From Papaver somniferum (lineage: Eukaryota; Streptophyta; Magnoliopsida; Ranunculales; Papaveraceae), in the NCBI RefSeq assembly GCF_003573695.1, contig NC_039362.1, positions 180,553,690 to 180,617,689 on the forward strand: DNA of 64,000 nucleotides. The letters run 5' to 3'. The notes beneath the pieces were generated by a model. That model did no database searches. It was not told where the DNA came from and saw nothing but the letters and a program-made list of their open reading frames with translations. The position numbers and the translations under genes are program-made. Of this stretch, positions 11,075 to 22,040 are shown in pieces; the first letter of the stretch is position 1; every line of letters starts with the position of its first letter.

Positions 11075-12645
11075 CGGGTCTTAAGGAGCTTCCCAAGCTC
11101 TTCCTCGCTGAAAAAATCATGGCCTAAAGCACCTCTTCCCTCTACCCTACTTTGTGGGAATTCCAGCGAGAACGAAACGGACAATAATTATCCGTTCTTA
11201 AAAAGGTGAAAGCGCCCAATGATATCCCGTTCTAGTATAGGAAAACAGACAATCATTATTCGTATTTGTGAAAAAAGTTAATAGTTACCCCGTTTTTAGG
11301 AAATAAATCCGGACGACCATTGTCCGTTTGTTGAACTTCTCTCAATTAACACTCGTAACATTAGTAGGCAATGATGCTGAAGGAAATCAAACTTTGATGT
11401 TCTGTTTAACTGATCAACCATCCATCCTAGAAAGTTGATTTATAGGAAACCATGACAAAAAAAATTGAGCAATTATCGCCACGACCATCCCTGGTTGGGC
11501 ATCTTTAGTTGGAACATTATGAATTGAAGTTGAACTACATAAACCCATCTTTAATCATTAATTCTCAGTGTGAATGAATGAATTGAACAAACTTTATTGT
11601 TAAAACAACAAAAAATTAAATCACAAATTCGAATGAAATAAACATCAATACGTTCAAATCATCACTACAAATTAAAAATAGAACAAACACCACTGTACAA
11701 AATCAAACCTATGTGCAAAAACACCGAACCAACTCATGGTAGAAATAGGTATATCTCTCTCCCCTTTTAAGGCAAGCAACAGAATGGGAACTCTCACCAT
11801 GATAAGCGATATTGGCCGTTGGATTTTCCAGTTAATTAAATTCATCCGTTAGATATACAATTCCCCTCGCAATTTTTTTTTTCCATCTGAACTTTTTATT
11901 CCGTCCATTGGATTATCTTGAAGTCAGCCGCACGATTTTATTCGATGATAAAAAGCCCTTATTCCTTGACATTATTACGATATTACTCTATAACAAAAAA
12001 AACTCCTATTCTTTAAAATTATTACGAAAATACCTAAGAACAAATTATCTCCGGCCGGCAATCTCTCTGCTATCTTCCCCCGTAGCTTATTCTTCCCCAG
12101 CCCTCCTCTTTCCCTTTCTCCCTGAGCAACTACTGAAAGTTATTAGGATTGCTTTTTGTTTTTCTTAAGCAAAACATATAAACAAGATACTCGTCCAATC
12201 TCCAAAGCAAAAGAATCGTAGATTACAGGCGTAGTGTTTGCCAACGTGCAAAGCACGTGCATCCTACTTGTATATATAAAGGTGAAGAACATTTCCCTAT
12301 GAAATTAACCTTTGAATAAATACTCTGGATCAAAATTGGTCGTCTTCTTCATCCCGGTTACTTTAGGATCTCTGTTTCGAGGAAAAACTTGACAAATGTG
12401 CAGAAAGTTTGGATAAAAATTATTGATATGACGTATTCGAGTGATATGTCTTAGCAAGTTGATCGGTCAAGATTCACTGAAAAAGGATAATCATTATCTA
12501 TTTTTTGTGGAACGGGCTACCATCTGTTTTTTTCGTCAAAAACGGATACTCATTGTGAATAGATAATGTCACTGAATCAAGGCTCTTCCCAGGCTGATGT
12601 GTAAAGACATTTGGGAAGAGGCTGAGAACCTCCGCTAAACACAAT
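11075..12645. mobile_element. Motif-rich inverted-end element (CGGACAAT family)
   Basis: The left end GGAGCTTCCCAAGCTCTTCC (about 11086-11105) matches the reverse complement of GGAAGAGGCTGAGAACCTCC (about 12615-12634) at 16 of 20 positions. Inside each end lie variants of a short partly palindromic motif, CGGACAATNATTATCCGT (11168-11195, 11250-11270, 11310-11330, 12485-12505, 12540-12560). No transposase is visible. The organisation parallels the better-supported elements at 12.7, 44.6 and 57.5 kb. Borders are approximate and no target duplication was found. Confidence 0.4.
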
Positions 12646-12701
12646 CCAAATTATTGCTTTCAAAAGTAAAATAAAAAATACACCTCGACAAAAAAGAAAA
12701 A

Positions 12702-12740
12702 CTTAACTGGGGGCCCTGAAAAATAATTGGGGGCCCCTAG
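12702..12740 (+). repeat. Left TIR of the 13.2-kb MULE
   Basis: The first about 39 bp are the inverted counterpart of 25847-25884. The next about 130 bp (12741-12870) are also highly similar to the reverse complement of 44290-44430 in the short foldback element, so the subterminal region is conserved in the family. Confidence 0.85.
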
Positions 12741-13760
12741 CTACAGGACAAAACAGGTCATGAAATAGTAATTGGGGGTCATCCCTTATCCCATTTTTTT
12801 AAATGGCTAAACTACCCCTAATAATTAGTGATAATTAGTAATTAAGTTAAGTTAATTAATCGATAATTAATTTAGTTAGATTAAAATCAGTTTTAAGGAT
12901 TAAATTTTGATAATAGAAATTTTGTGTTTTTGTGTTTGAGAGAGGAAGAAAGTGAGTATTGGGGGAAAATTTAGGTTATTTGAAATGGGTGATTCTAATG
13001 GAGGAAATGATGTAGGTGAAGATTCAAACAACATACATGATTGTGTTGATGGTGAGATTGTCTCAACTAATCCTATGGATTGGATGTTTGATGAAGAGAT
13101 GTTAATAGAGGAATCCTTGAATAATGGTGGAAATGAAGATCTCATTGGTCAAAATGAAGGAACCAATTCTCCATATGAAGAACCCGGATCTCAAAACAAT
13201 CAGGTAAACTTCCTATACTCTTCAAATCGCATGAATGGTGCTCCAAGTGGTTGATTCATGGTCAATATGCAACAGCTCAGTGTGAGGGTCGTTAGGTCGA
13301 GAGTATAATTACCTAACGACTTTGTTGAGTCGTCAGTGACTTAGCACCCAAACAAACGACTCCAATGTGCAGGTTATGAAAAATCGTCAACCAAGTTTGA
13401 AACAATTGACGACTCCAATCTTCAGTTATGAAAAATCGTTAATCTAGTTTGAAAAAGATGACGACTCCATCTTTTAGGTCATCTAGATTCGTTAACTCAA
13501 TATATTTAGAACCCAACGACTAAAAAACCTTTTACTCTCTGTAACTATCACTCTAAGGATCGTTAGTTTAGCATTACTATAAACGGACGACCCTTTCATA
13601 TTAACTGAGAGTCGTTGTTCCGTACGTCTGAAAAAATTGACGATTCAAACTTTTTTTTTTATGTAATTTCTGATTTCATAGCAATATTTCATTGAATCCT
13701 AAAAGTCATACATCTTTCATAGGGTTAAATACAATACATGGTAACGATGCACTTCTACAC

Positions 13761-14748
13761 TCAATCATAAAGCATGTAATCATACATGGTTCCATTGAAG
13801 ATAAAGTAGCAATCGTGTAACTCAAACTTTTCCCCACGAAGCAGCTCGTTGTATCCATACGCCTTCTTCATCTGAAAATGTAAAGGCAAACATACTTAGT
13901 TAGCATTGATCAAAGCTTTGGATAAGTTTTACCTCTTGTTTAAATACATACTCTTAAAGTACTCAGCATATCCGGAAAGGCTTCCCTTACGGCCGTAAAT
14001 TCTCTTTTCAAAACATCACACCCGAGTTTTATCTCTTTGAAGCGTTCCTTGACTTGTTTCAAATACCTTGAGTTGCGATTTCCGTCCAACGCCACAAAAA
14101 CGATGAATACGCGGTTCCATCAAGCATCCGATGTTTCATCAATGTCTTTGTCTAGACTTTGAAAGTGGTTTGTGACTGTGAACTAGAGCTGTCAAACGGG
14201 CAAGCTAGGGTCAACCCGGCCCTAGCTTGACAAACCATGGACGGGTTAGGGTCAGCCCTAGCCCTAGTACTATTCATGTACATGCCAAAAACCCCAACCC
14301 TAGCCCTAGACGGGTTGGCTCTAACGGGTTGCGGGTTGGCTTGTTAAATGGGATGGTTGAAACTAAAATCACTTAAATGTATAAAAAATTTAGTGGGCAG
14401 AGGGATCACTACTCCGTAATCCTAAATAAAATGAAATTTGGATTGTATTAAATCATTTAAGGAAATATGAACTTTGATTTCTAGCACAACACCCTAAAAT
14501 TCTTAAATTAGTAACTTAAAATTCCTAAATTAGTAACTCACATGAAATTGACGGGTTGACGGGTAACCCGCGGGTTGACCCTAACCCGACTTGTTTTTAC
14601 TAGGGCTAGATATGACAACCCTAACCCGGCTTGTTTAGACAACAAGCCAAGCTAGGTCCAACCCGCGGGCCGGGTTAGAAATTGACAGCTCTACTGTGAA
14701 CCAATCTCTCGTAATGGCACAATTCTCTTCAGGAGTGTAGGGAGTCAT
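13761..14748 (-). pseudogene. SANT/Myb-like accessory gene 1, hAT-interrupted
   Basis: Reads from ATG at 14748 (MTPYTPEENCAITRDW), is interrupted by a 510-bp hAT MITE at 14184-14693, and continues NHFQSLDKDIDETSDA, stop, WNRVF. The stop is TGA where its paralogue at 15.8 kb has Trp (AWWKRVF). Then comes ALDGNRNSRYLKQVKERFKE and an intron (GTATGT...CATTTTCAG at about 13942 to 13874). The final exon MKKAYGYNELLRGEKFEL ends at 13761. The W-rich three-helix layout resembles the SANT/trihelix DNA-binding domains that accompany several plant transposons. Family assignment is by pattern only. Confidence 0.55.
14184..14693. mobile_element. hAT-type MITE, perfect 8-bp TSD
   Basis: Ends TAGAGCTGTCAAACGGGC and, inverted, TAGAGCTGTCAATTTCTAAC. 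Flanked by CTGTGAAC on both sides (14176-14183 and 14694-14701), a perfect 8-bp duplication typical of hAT elements. Subterminal tracts rich in CCCGCGGGTTG and ACCCGGC occur at both ends. No coding. It interrupts the coding part of the minus-strand SANT-like gene, so it arrived after the host MULE. Confidence 0.93.
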
Positions 14749-15453
14749 GGTGTTTCTCTTTTTTTCCTCTTGGATGATGAATAAATGAGAAGGAGAAGAG
14801 AAGGTTGATAATTATGGTGTTGGCAAGGAAGAGGTGAGATATTGGTCTGTATTTATAGAATTGAACGAGCCAACTGCCTCAACCACATTTGGTAGAGTTC
14901 AATTCCCCAATAAATGCTAGTAGTATCTTGAGTCGTTCATAAGTTACTTTTACAACTAAACGACTCTTAGAGTATGTATTTTTCGTCGTCAGGTGGGACA
15001 TATAGAAGCGAACGACTTTAGAAGAAAACTTAGCAGAATGGTGTATATATGTTAGTCCGGAGTCGTTAGTTTATGTTGAGAGTCGTCAAGTAATCTTAAG
15101 TGTCGGCAATTATCATTTTAGCAGATTGACGACACTTGTGTAATGCTCACAATGTTGTCATAAAAGTCGTTAATTTGCAAAAGATTGGTTGACGATTCTA
15201 CATGGTGTCGTCAGTCTACAATATATTGGTTGACGACTCTTAGGGTCGAAAACCAAATTTGTGTGGAGTCGTCAGTTTTTATTTATGTCCATGAGGACCA
15301 TTTTTTGGAATATTTATGGTTGAACTAGTATTATTGAATTGAAAAAAAACATACATGTACTATGAAATAAAATATAAGGAAAAGACATAAAATAGTTCAG
15401 TACATTGCGCTAGAAAATGTATACGATATTAATTATATTGGGCGAATTGCCAT

Positions 15454-15965
15454 TCAACCTCCTCCAAGAGAGTGGCAGTCCTCGTGCAAAAACTCATGGT
15501 CGTACCTTAATTCGTATTGGGTCCGACCCAAAGAACACTGGAAAAATAATTATTATTTTAATAAGTTAGTATTGTTGAATAATCATAACCAAATAAATAA
15601 TTTTTGATGAACGACCTCTTGATTCACAAACTTACTCTACTCATGCGGTCTTCGTTTGGCATAGCGTCCTTACGAGCTTTCAATTCGTTTCTCAGCAATA
15701 CACATTCATTGTATAAATAAGCGTACCTTTCCCTTATATGCGGGACCGTCCTCCTATAACGATTTCCATTTAGTGCTTTAAAACCTTAAACACACGTTTC
15801 CACCAAGCATTGGTGTTTTGATCATGCCTAAGGTAAGGCCCTCTTGTTGGGTCTTCGTTACTGGTCACCCATTGCGCTTCCTCAACGGAGTACTTTGTGA
15901 GAGTGGTGTATGCTCTAACAATAACAACATCTTCTAGATTATTGAACGGAGTTAGAGCCAGTTTT
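15454..15965 (-). pseudogene. SANT/Myb-like accessory gene 2, degraded
   Basis: Minus-strand frame KYSVEEAQWVTSNEDPTRG, then NTNAWWKRVFKVLK, a one-base shift, and ALNGNRYRRTVPHIRERYAY...LKARKDAMPNEDRMSR. An intron (GTAAGT...TTTTCCAG, about 15635 to 15542) leads to a last exon CSLGRTQYELRYDHEFLHED ending at 15454. Exon structure and Trp spacing match accessory gene 1. No in-frame ATG is found upstream in this frame, so the 5' end is lost or lies in another exon. Confidence 0.5.
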
Positions 15966-18900
15966 AGTGTTTGAAAGTGATGGGTGACTAATTTAGGATG
16001 ATCGAAAGTGATGGGTGAGTAAGTTTGGAAGAGATAGGTATTTATTTATAGCAAAAATGTACTCAACGGCTATTTATTTTTTTTGAATAAACCGTTTCTT
16101 TTTTTCAAAAAATAGCATTAACTGCTCCTAGGAATCAAACATATCTTTGATTTTGAAATTCTGCATTACCTGCATGTAGAGTCGACATTAGTTATATATA
16201 TAACCTAACGACCCCTTAGTATGTTTAGTAACTGCTCGTCAAAGTCGAACTTACCGTTAATGTGTTAAGAGTCGTTAATATAATTTTTGAAGAGTCGTCA
16301 TTTGGCCATATAAGACTGGACGATCCTCTGATGATGGTTTTGTGTTTTGTTTTTTAGTTGGTAATACGACAAAGCTCCCAGCCAAAACCCGTATCTATAT
16401 TGGGTCCGGATACCTCCCAACACTATATGACTGATTTGGTACGTTTACCTTTACCAAATAGATATATTTATATATTCAAATAATTTTATTAGTGATCTCA
16501 TGGTTGTCTAATTTAATTGTTTTATCAATGTAGACATGGGAAACCAAGGATGACATCAAGGAATGGCTTATCCCCAAGGCAAAAGAGAAGATGTGTGTGG
16601 TTGTTCAAAGTAGACACGTCGATTGTAACAAGATGGAAATGGTATGCGAGAGAGCGGGTAAGAAGGGTGAAAGTCACAAAGGCAAGAATTACAAGTATGA
16701 GAAGAAGACGACTAGGGTGTACAGAACAAAATCGAAGAAGTGCGAATGCCCGTTCAGGATTGTTTTCAAAAGACACCATGAAGCCGATCTATTCCGATTG
16801 TATAGTATTCCGAACGGTCGTCACAACCATGATCCACCCACAAGTTTATATGGACACACTGCATATGCCCGGTTGAAACCACATCATATGGATAGAGTTA
16901 GGCAGATTGAGGGATTTAGACCACTAAAGATCCTAAATGCAATAAGGGCGGAAGATAAGGATAACTTGTCCACCATTTCCACAATCAACGCCGCTAAATC
17001 AACGATTAAAAGAACCGAATGGAATGGTAGGTTGATTATGCAACAATCATAGTGGGTAGCGGAAACACTTAACTACGCCATGCAAACTAAGGTGGGTTCG
17101 AACAGGTGAGGTTGATTTACCATGGAGAAGAGACGTCGCAGGTTATATTGACGGATAGAGATTTTGCAATTATGAGTGTCGTTCGTCAAGTCTTTCCACT
17201 TGCTCAACAATTTCTTTGTACGTGGCACATCCAAACCAACCTTTATTCAAGAATCAAATCCAAAAGATCCATACTAAGAAGGATAATCAACTTTCTAAGG
17301 AGGAAGATGAGCGTTTAAGTAAACTTTCCAAAAAAGAGCTAGCGGAAGAGAAAAAGAAAGAAAAGGAAAAATATGATGAAGAGGGGGATCTATGGAAAGT
17401 TTTTTGCGAAGATTGGGACTATTTGTCTCATTCGAAAACAGAGGTTAAGTATTATGCTAACTTGCAGAAGTTTATTGATGTTTGGAGCACGGATCATAAG
17501 AAGGTTGTTGAGTATTGCCTGAATACATGGTTGAATCCTTGGAAGGAGAAGTTTGTTTATGCATGGAAAAACAAATACAAGCACTTCAAAAATGAGTCTA
17601 CAAGCATTGCAGAGGCGTCTCACGGGCGTTTGAAAAAAAAAAATTGGATCAAAATAGGTGTGGGGTAGTTACGGTACAAGAAGTTATTCACGAGCACGCA
17701 GAGGATGACCTAAGGAAAATAGTGGAGCAGATGGAGAAAAGTAAAGACCATTTTTTGATGCAACACATAAGGGACAAAGCTTTGTTACGGTTGGTAGCAC
17801 ACCAAGTATCATGGTGGGAAATTAACTATATGATGGATGAGCTTATAGATTTTAGAGTTAAAGCGGAGGCCGAAAAAGTGATGAAGTGTAATTGTACAAC
17901 CGATGTTTGGCTCGACCTCCCTTATAAACATAAACTTGGTGGGTACAAAGATTACATTCCTCTTGAAGATATCGATCCATTCTGGAAGCAACTTTCGTTC
18001 ATCCCAAAGCCCACGGGTTTAGCCGATGAAGAATTTGGAGACTTGGAGATTGGCAAGTACATCAACGAAAAATACCGAAAAATGAATTTTGCAGGAAGAC
18101 ACATTTTGGTTGCTAACTTGTGGCCGGCCGCCCGTAAGAGCTTGGGGTTTGAAGGAGATCCAATCAAACACAAACCACCCGGAAGACCAACAACTAAAAT
18201 GTCATTTAGAGAAACTGTTAACAATGACAAGGGTTGCAATAGAGACCTATCACGTCATGAGCGTGTCCGGGCGGAATATGAGGAGTATGAAAAGTCTTTC
18301 ATTCCTAAGAAACGAGGTCGGTCAAAAGAGCAAGAAAATGAAGATATGGATATTGTTGAGCATGTGGTTGATACCCAGCAAAGCCAAACTAGTGGTATAG
18401 TGACGATAAGAGGAATAAAGAGTAATCCTAAGATACCTAGGGATTCGCAAGGAAGACCACATCGTGTTGCTTACACTTTATACAAAGAGTATACCGACCA
18501 ACTTCCTTACGTCATCTTAGATCACCTTATATCCACCGACGACGCTGATGTGGATGGGAATTGTGGTTACCATTTTGAAATGGAACAATTAGGGAATTTC
18601 GACGAGGCCGACGAACTTAAGATCACCCAAATCGAATATGCAAGGAAAAAATGGCACAAAAACTAGTTGAGGACAAACAACTCTATTTGACAATGCTCAT
18701 GGAAGGAGATGAAAAAGAGAGGGACTTGAAGTTTAGGGAGTTGGTTTCAAATGTGAAATGGAGTAAGGGGTAGAAAAAGGCCCGTTATAAGTTTTGGATG
18801 CAAATACCTTTTGGTGGTCAACTTTTAGCGGACACATTCACTTGTGTGGTAATTGTATTAAGAAAAGGCTTCTCGGAGCGTCTTGTATGTACGTACCCTC

Positions 18901-19138
18901 AAGAACTAGGTGCGACGCGGCGATAAAGGAAAGAAGAATTGTAATGGCACATGTCAACAATAACCATTACATAGGTTTGAAGATTTCCGAAGAATGTCCT
19001 TTACCACGGGTGGTCTATGGTGATTGGGGAGACTACACCAAGGAGTGGACAAACCAGTACGAGTATGGAATGAACATGTGGAATGCTTTAGAAGGAACAC
19101 CAAGTACAATGCTTGAACACGTTGACATGTGCGACTAA

Positions 19139-19951
19139 ATGTGGAAGGAGTTGTTTTTTTTTTGGAAGTCAATGCACGAATACAATGTGTTTTATCTTTG
19201 TGTTATCAACTTTTCATTACAAAACTTTTTTTTTTAAATTAGAGTCGTTTACATTTAAGAAAATCAAGGTAACGACTCTTACATTACCAATGTGAATCGT
19301 TAGGTAAGTATTCATAAATATAAATGACCCTTGTATTCCAAATATAATGGCCTCCTGTATGTTTTGGAAATTCAGGGTCGTTACCGGGCAATTACCAAAC
19401 GAACGACTGCATGCATAACTTTAAAGGGACGTTAACTGTGTATTAATTAACTAACGACTCTGTTAGACCATAAATGAGGGTCTCCTGGATGTTTTGGAAT
19501 TTAATTGTCGTTATCTTTCCTATTAACAAATGAACGACTCTAGGCATAGACTGCCCAGGTCGTTAACAGTCTGTTAACAAACTAATGATTTTGTCAGACC
19601 AAAAAATTGGGTCTCCTGGATGCTTTGAAAACTTAGGGTCGTTATATATTCTATTAACAAATGAACGATTCTCTAACCCCATATTTGAAGAACATAAAGT
19701 CATTTTTATTATATCAATAAACGAACGACTCAGAATAACATACAGGGTCGTTATTGTGATATCAATAAATGAACGACTTGGAACATTTTGTTGTGCAGGG
19801 TCGTTTGTTTTATAAAACTCAAACTTAACGACCCCAATTGTGTATCTTCAACGTCTCTTTATGAAGATACTATTTCCAAAAAAAAACAGTCGTTATGTTA
19901 TTTTCTATATAAAGATTCAACCTTAAATAATCAAAGTATATCATTTTTTCA
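19139..19951 (+). repeat. GTCGTTA motif array 2
   Basis: Regularly spaced GGGTCGTTA...AACGACTC pairs (19377-19410, 19500-19535, 19638-19672, 19725-19775, 19798-19830), often about 25-40 bp apart in opposite orientation, so short stems could form. TGGATGTTTTGGAA(A/T)TT also repeats between copies. No gene here. Confidence 0.8.
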
Positions 19952-20463
19952 ATGGAAAGTTCGTCAACAACTACCAATTCAATTGAAAGCATACTTAGAA
20001 GATGCAAGCGACCAACCAAATCAATATTGGCAATGGAAGAAGAGATACGCAAACGAAGGAAGAAGAGAAGCGTGAGGCCGAAAAACGAGGCAAAGAACAA
20101 GCGCATATCCAGGAAGTATTCAAGCAAATCGAGGAAGAGACCAAATGGGTTAAGAATTATTACATCGTCAAAGATCTTCGCGAAGAACAAGAACATGAAA
20201 GTATATTCTGGATTCAAGTTGGTTGTGGCACTTTCGTTAATTCCCATAACAAACTACGCTATGATTATGAACCGTTCCACATTCGTGATAGGATGATTCA
20301 CGTTATGAGGTTGTGCACCATGTACAACAAGTTTCTCGTGAGGCACAAATGGGATAAACGTGTGGCCCAGGTTGAATATATCAAATGGAGAGGAGAGTGG
20401 CTTTATCACATCGAAGCCGCAATGCTAGTTAAATCTCGCACCGGAAAAAAGAATAACATGTAA
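19952..20463 (+). pseudogene. SANT/Myb-like accessory gene 3, frameshifted
   Basis: Starts ATGGAAAGTTCGTCAAC (MESSSTTTNSIES). The frame changes near 20000-20075, after which EEEKREAEKRGKEQAHIQEV and a globular part follow. FWIQVGCGTFVNSHNKLRYD, then FHIRDRMIHVMRLCTMYNKF, parallels WWKRVF...PHIRERYAYLYNE of accessory gene 2, so I infer a divergent member of the same family. It ends with a basic tail (SRTGKKNNM) at 20463. Distant similarity only. Confidence 0.45.
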
Positions 20464-20760
20464 TGCTTTCAAAAGAATTTAGTTAGACCAATTGTGTTAG
20501 GACTACTAATGTTACTATTTTCAAGTTTCAATGAAGGGTCGTTAGACTTTATATAGGTAGTATAATGACAAATCAAACTTTGTATTTTCAACACATTCTA
20601 TGAAGTCGTCATTTATTTTATTTATATCCTAACGACCACAATTGTGGATTTCAAAAATTCTACCGTTGGGGTTTTCTTCTATATAATACCACCCTTTTCT
20701 CTTGAAAAAATTAACAAAACCCATCCATTTTCTACCAAAGTACATAAAATTTCAATAGCA

Positions 20761-21244
20761 ATGGCGGAATGGGAACCTCATGAAGATTTGTGTCTTGTTA
20801 AATCATCTGCTAATACATTCCGTGAACGTCCAAATGAAATCTATTCAATGTTTTGGAAGAGAGTTAAAGAGTTCTTTTACGGCGTACCGGGAATCCGAAT
20901 AACCGCAAATGGCGAGACTTAGCATTTCGATTCAACTACATAAAAAGTGCAATGCGAGAGTATGTTAAAGTTAGAAATATGGTGTACCAACATCATCCAC
21001 AAGCTCCTCTTAGAGAAAAAGTGAGTAATCCGAGAATATTTATTCTTATGGCCTCGTTAAAATTTCGCATACTAACATTTAAGAATTCACTGTATTTCAG
21101 CTGGAACGTTTCAATGGGCTATGGAGAATTCGTAATGGGGAAACAAAGTTCATTCACCACAAAGAATATACGACGTTATACCGACGTGCAAGGAGGTTTA
21201 TCGATGAACACTTGATGTTTCAGATTCTAGATTACCCATACTAA
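20761..21244 (+). pseudogene. SANT/Myb-like accessory gene 4, one frameshift
   Basis: ATG at 20761 (MAEWEPHEDLCLVKSSANTF), FWKRVKEFFYGV, then a one-base shift at about 20883-20890, after which GNPNNRKWRDLAFRFNYIKS...LREK reads to 21020. The intron 21021-21100 has GTGAGT and TATTTCAG. Exon 2, 21101-21244, encodes LERFNGLWRIRNGETKFIHH...MFQILDYPY. Trp/Phe spacing (W..HEDLCL, FWKRV, KWRDL) fits a SANT/Myb-like three-helix domain. A TATA-like TATATAATA is at about 20680. Apart from the shift it looks young. Confidence 0.55.
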
Positions 21245-22040
21245 CCCTCCGTTGTCACTCAAATTCATTGAAGAACACGTGATGTATCAAATTGTAACTC
21301 GTCTGCAATTCAACTTTGATGTAATGTTATTTCCTTAATGAAATAAATGTCCATTTTCGTGGCAACTTATAAGTTTGTAAAATAAAATAACTAAAATTGA
21401 CCGACCCTTGAAAGATAAAAGACGACTCTTAAAACAAAATAGACGATCCTAAGTTTTTTAAATTTTTTCCTGAACGACTCTAGAAACATAATTGACGAAT
21501 TTTAACATTTGTTTTTTTTTTCTTGACGAGTCTTAAAAGGTTTTAGACAGAGGATCTACATAGTTTTAGAAATAAGTCGTTAATTTAACCAATGGGTCGT
21601 TAGTGAAGAGTCGTTAATCAGTCCTATAATTGTGAATGACCCTTTAATAAAATCAGACAGAGAAGTGCCTTGGACTACGGGTGAGTCGTTGGTCTTCATA
21701 AAACCTGTTGACGACTCTAACATTAAATTAATTTCAACAGGTTTGGAGTCGTTGGTCTTCATAAAATATGTTGACGACTGTAAAACATTTTAAGGTGACT
21801 TAAATTTTTATATTTAGATTCGTTGATCTGCAAAACATTTTTTACCGACTTAAATAAGCACAACAACTTCTAAACAACATGCTAAATTGTTAGGAAACCC
21901 AATCCACACAAAATACTGATAATACGAACTACAGAAAATAGTTGTATCTAAGAAAGACGTAAGTTAAAATCGACAATACTAAAATACATAAGTTCTAAAT
22001 GTTAAACCATACACTTTAAAGTTCTAGCCATAAGTTCTTC
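21245..22040. repeat. GTCGTTA motif array 3
   Basis: Motif copies such as GACGACTCT, GAGTCGTTGGTCTTCATAAA (repeated at 21682 and 21745) and AACGACTC lie between the convergent ends of the plus-strand accessory gene and the minus-strand PMD gene. No gene is seen. Confidence 0.75.

Larger units (their letters stand above)
13204..16357 (+). repeat. GTCGTTA motif array inside transposase intron 1
   Basis: The 3.15-kb intron-position region (GT at 13204, TTTTTAG at 16351-16357) carries many AGAGTCGT(T/C)A and TTAACGACTC variants (13287-13660, 14935-15280, 16180-16330). It also hosts two minus-strand SANT-like genes and a hAT MITE. The same motif recurs at 19250-19830, 20530-20640, 21400-21800 and 24800-25330. 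Confidence 0.8.
12985..19138 (+). pseudogene. MULE transposase with FAR1-like, SWIM and OTU domains, broken
   Basis: Exon 1, 12985-13203, encodes an acidic N-terminus (MGDSNGGNDVGED). Exons 16358-16438 and from 16534 follow in phase, with a FAR1/WRKY-GCM1-like zinc module (CECPFRIV...NGRHNH) at about 16740-16830. A TAG at 17050-17052 interrupts. The catalytic core survives only as VILTDRDFAIM...FLCTWHIQTNL (17145-17235). The preceding segment with the first catalytic Asp is missing. Frames then shift at about 17250-17280, in an 11-A run (17632-17643) and near 18650. Later parts include a TSIAEASHGRLK block (about 17600), a SWIM-like CNCTT...LPYKHKL in which the third Cys is Tyr (17888-17938), and an OTU cysteine-protease core DGNCGYH (18552-18572), with FWMQIPFGGQLLADTF (18797-18844) and the His motif NNNHYIGL (18955-18980). 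Coding order matches MULE-OTU transposases. It is not functional as read. Confidence 0.85.

Noticed and set aside
11908..12168. 86-codon frame
   Set aside because: Lies inside the motif-rich element with no homology recognised and low-complexity composition.
12245..12280. ACGTGCAAAGCACGT hairpin near CCTACTTGT, Helitron-like
   Set aside because: The terminal CTRR is not present (CTAC) and no 5' end is seen.
13287..13660. CRISPR-like array (repeated GTCGTTA words with spacers)
   Set aside because: Repeats are too short, variable and in both orientations, and the context is a eukaryotic transposon.
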